DNA of 64,000 nt from Fluctibacter halophilus. Its GTDB lineage: Bacteria; Pseudomonadota; Gammaproteobacteria; Enterobacterales; Alteromonadaceae. Within the stretch, counting starts at the first letter, position 1; the number at the start of each line of letters is the position of its first letter. Shown here in pieces: positions 62,431 through 64,000 of the stretch. The notes beneath the pieces were generated by a model. The model was not told where the DNA came from. It ran no database searches and saw nothing but the letters and a program-made list of their open reading frames with translations. Location of the stretch: contig NZ_JAJEWP010000007.1 of NCBI RefSeq assembly GCF_020687825.1, positions 1 to 64,000 of the forward strand, in the 5' to 3' direction. A program made the translations under genes and the position numbers.

Positions 62431-63819
62431 ATGACGACCTCGATGTTACTACTCGTTGCCCTGCTACTGGCTGCTTCGGCCTTTGTATTTGGTCGACAAC
62501 GCTCCGTTGCTTTGGCCAAACCGCTGGGCGGACAACGTCATCTGGATTCGCTGCCGTTCTACTACGGCGCCCTGACAGCGTTGTGGTGTGGCGTACCTGC
62601 ATTGATGCTGTTGAGCCTGTGGATCATGTTTGATGATGTGATCATTCGCCAGGTACTGATCAACGCACTGCCAATGGATGTGCAGGCGTTACCCGCCACT
62701 GACCTGAGCCTGGTGCTTAACACCATCAGCAATATTGCCGAAACCGGTTCTGCTGGCTTGCAACCAGAACCTTATGTCGTCGAGGCGGCAGAACGTTTGC
62801 GTGCACTGCACGGCATCAACCAGATGGCGATGACCGTCGGCGTTATCAGTGTGGCGTTGATCACCGCGTTATTTGCCTGGCAGCGCATTGGCGTAAAGCT
62901 TCAGGCCCGAATTAAGGTCGAAAAGGCGTTCAAAAATGGGCTGCTGGTGTGTGCTTCTATCGCCATTTTTACCACTGCCGGGATTGTTCTGTCGGTATTG
63001 TTCGAGTCGATCCGCTTTTTCCAATCGGTGCCCATCACCGAATTCCTGTTTGGACTTGAGTGGAGCCCGCAGATGGCAATCCGTGCCGATCAGGTCGGTG
63101 GCTCCGGTGCATTTGGTGCAGTTCCACTGTTTGCCGGTACGGTATTGATTTCAGTGCTTGCAATGCTGATTGCGGTACCTGCCGGTCTGATGGCAGCGAT
63201 TTATTTGTCGGAATATGCCAGCCCCAAGGTGCGCAGCACGGTGAAGCCGATGCTGGAAGTACTGGCCGGTGTTCCGACCGTTGTTTACGGCTTTTTTGCC
63301 GCCCTGACTGTCGCACCGTTTATCCGCGACAGTGGCGGTCTGCTGGGACTGGACGTGTCGTCCGAAAGTGCCCTGGCCGCTGGCCTGGTCATGGGCGTCA
63401 TGATCATTCCGTTCGTATCGTCTTTGTCAGATGACGTGATCAATGCGGTGCCTCAATCCTTGCGTGACGGTTCTTACGGCTTGGGTGCAACCCAGTCTGA
63501 AACCATTAAACAGGTGGTGATCCCTGCGGCGTTGCCAGGCATCGTCGGTGGTGTTTTGCTGGCCGTTTCCCGTGCCATCGGTGAAACCATGATTGTGGTC
63601 ATGGCCGCCGGTCTGGCCGCCCATCTGACCGCAAATCCATTGGAGTCGGTGACGACTGTAACCGTACAAATTGTGACATTGCTGGTTGGTGACCAAGAGT
63701 TCAACAGTCCGAAAACCCTGTCTGCCTTTGCGCTGGGTCTGATGTTGTTCCTGGTGACTCTGGTGTTGAACTACGTGGCCTTGCATGTGGTGAAACGCTA
63801 CCGCGAGCAGTATGAGTAA
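62431..63819 (+). CDS. pstC: Phosphate ABC transporter permease PstC (long type)
   Basis: 462 residues, against about 319 in E. coli. The N-terminal 200 residues add membrane helices and a periplasmic loop, as in the long PstC of Vibrio and Pseudomonas. The standard permease part follows: FGAVPLFAGTVLISVLAMLIAVPAGL, LEVLAGVPTVVYGFFA and the ATPase-coupling loop RDGSYGLGATQSETIKQVVIPAALPGI. AGAG precedes the ATG. pstA follows after 10 bases. Confidence 0.95.
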   Translation: MTTSMLLLVALLLAASAFVFGRQRSVALAKPLGGQRHLDSLPFYYGALTALWCGVPALMLLSLWIMFDDVIIRQVLINALPMDVQALPATDLSLVLNTISNIAETGSAGLQPEPYVVEAAERLRALHGINQMAMTVGVISVALITALFAWQRIGVKLQARIKVEKAFKNGLLVCASIAIFTTAGIVLSVLFESIRFFQSVPITEFLFGLEWSPQMAIRADQVGGSGAFGAVPLFAGTVLISVLAMLIAVPAGLMAAIYLSEYASPKVRSTVKPMLEVLAGVPTVVYGFFAALTVAPFIRDSGGLLGLDVSSESALAAGLVMGVMIIPFVSSLSDDVINAVPQSLRDGSYGLGATQSETIKQVVIPAALPGIVGGVLLAVSRAIGETMIVVMAAGLAAHLTANPLESVTTVTVQIVTLLVGDQEFNSPKTLSAFALGLMLFLVTLVLNYVALHVVKRYREQYE

Positions 63820-63829
63820 GGAGCCTGCA

Positions 63830-64000
63830 ATGACTGATAAGCAAACTGAAATGACCACCATGGACAAGGTCAACCAGAGCCTGGCACGGCGTTACCGTGC
63901 TGAGCGTCGGTTCCGTGCCTACGGAATGGCGGCTATCCTGTTTGGACTGGCTTGTCTGGTGGTCTTGTTTACCGACATCATCGGCAAAGGCCACAGCGCC
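63830..64000 (+). CDS. pstA: Phosphate ABC transporter permease PstA, N-terminal part (cut by window end)
   Basis: 57 codons are visible. TAAGGAG lies before the ATG. The sequence KVNQSLARRYRAERRFRAYG followed by a hydrophobic helix (MAAILFGLACLVVLFTDII) matches the DUF3333 extension of long-type PstA proteins. Position after long-type pstC supports the name. pstB and phoU presumably follow outside the window. Confidence 0.9.
   Translation, partial: MTDKQTEMTTMDKVNQSLARRYRAERRFRAYGMAAILFGLACLVVLFTDIIGKGHSA

Overview
The window looks like part of the chromosome of a marine gammaproteobacterium, most likely an Alteromonadales/Alteromonadaceae-type organism. This rests on the yggS-proC-yggT-DUF4426 block beside pilT-pilU, a gshB-yqgE-ruvX operon, a TonB-receptor/maltose phosphorylase sugar locus under a LacI-type regulator, a TonB2-type energy system (DUF3450, long ExbB, ExbB, ExbD, TonB, TPR), and the metK / tkt-epd-pgk-aldolase cluster. 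Base composition looks even and close to half G+C. I see no phage, insertion sequence, CRISPR array, rRNA or tRNA.

Layout. 1-1003: the 3' end of an unidentified gene, then about 780 bases without a gene that hold hairpins and two families of near-identical repeats. 1004-6685: a small membrane protein, a solute-binding-like protein, and a Tat-exported binding protein with its hybrid histidine kinase. 6772-13887: housekeeping (DUF4426, yggT, proC, yggS; pilT, pilU, a DUF2007 protein; ruvX, yqgE, gshB). 14027-24582: sugar uptake and breakdown (JmjC/cupin protein, two MFS porters, GH65 phosphorylase, beta-phosphoglucomutase, LacI-type regulator, TonB receptor), with three TGCAA-N4-TTGCA operators. 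24699-33027: a secreted beta-solenoid-like protein, an Aer-like chemoreceptor, a second small binding protein, a lipoprotein/membrane-protein pair facing a NarL-type two-component pair, and a soluble GAF histidine kinase. 33115-43616: rsmE, mscS, an M48 protease, metK, and the tkt-epd-pgk-class I aldolase cluster. 43619-64000: a phosphate region with ppk-ppx, gcvR, a DUF47/PiT pair, a duplicated surface lipoprotein plus TonB receptor, a complete TonB2-type system, and pstS-pstC-pstA running off the end.

The most interesting part is 47.3-64 kb. Four PHO boxes with 11-base periodicity (CTGTCAT-like units) can be read upstream of ppk, the lipoprotein/TonB-receptor pair, the DUF3450-TtpC-ExbB-ExbD-TonB-TPR operon and pstS. 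Together they suggest a phosphate-starvation uptake route from the outer membrane (lipoprotein and receptor), through a dedicated TonB energy complex, to the high-affinity Pst ABC transporter and polyphosphate metabolism. A second notable element is the metK leader, which combines a MetJ-like operator, a tiny Met-containing reading frame, a complementary anti-terminator segment and an intrinsic terminator just before the metK start.

Protein identities come from reading motifs and from memory of families; no database search was run. Several starts were moved from the longest possible reading frame on the basis of Shine-Dalgarno spacing, signal peptides or overlapping operators, and each such choice is stated.
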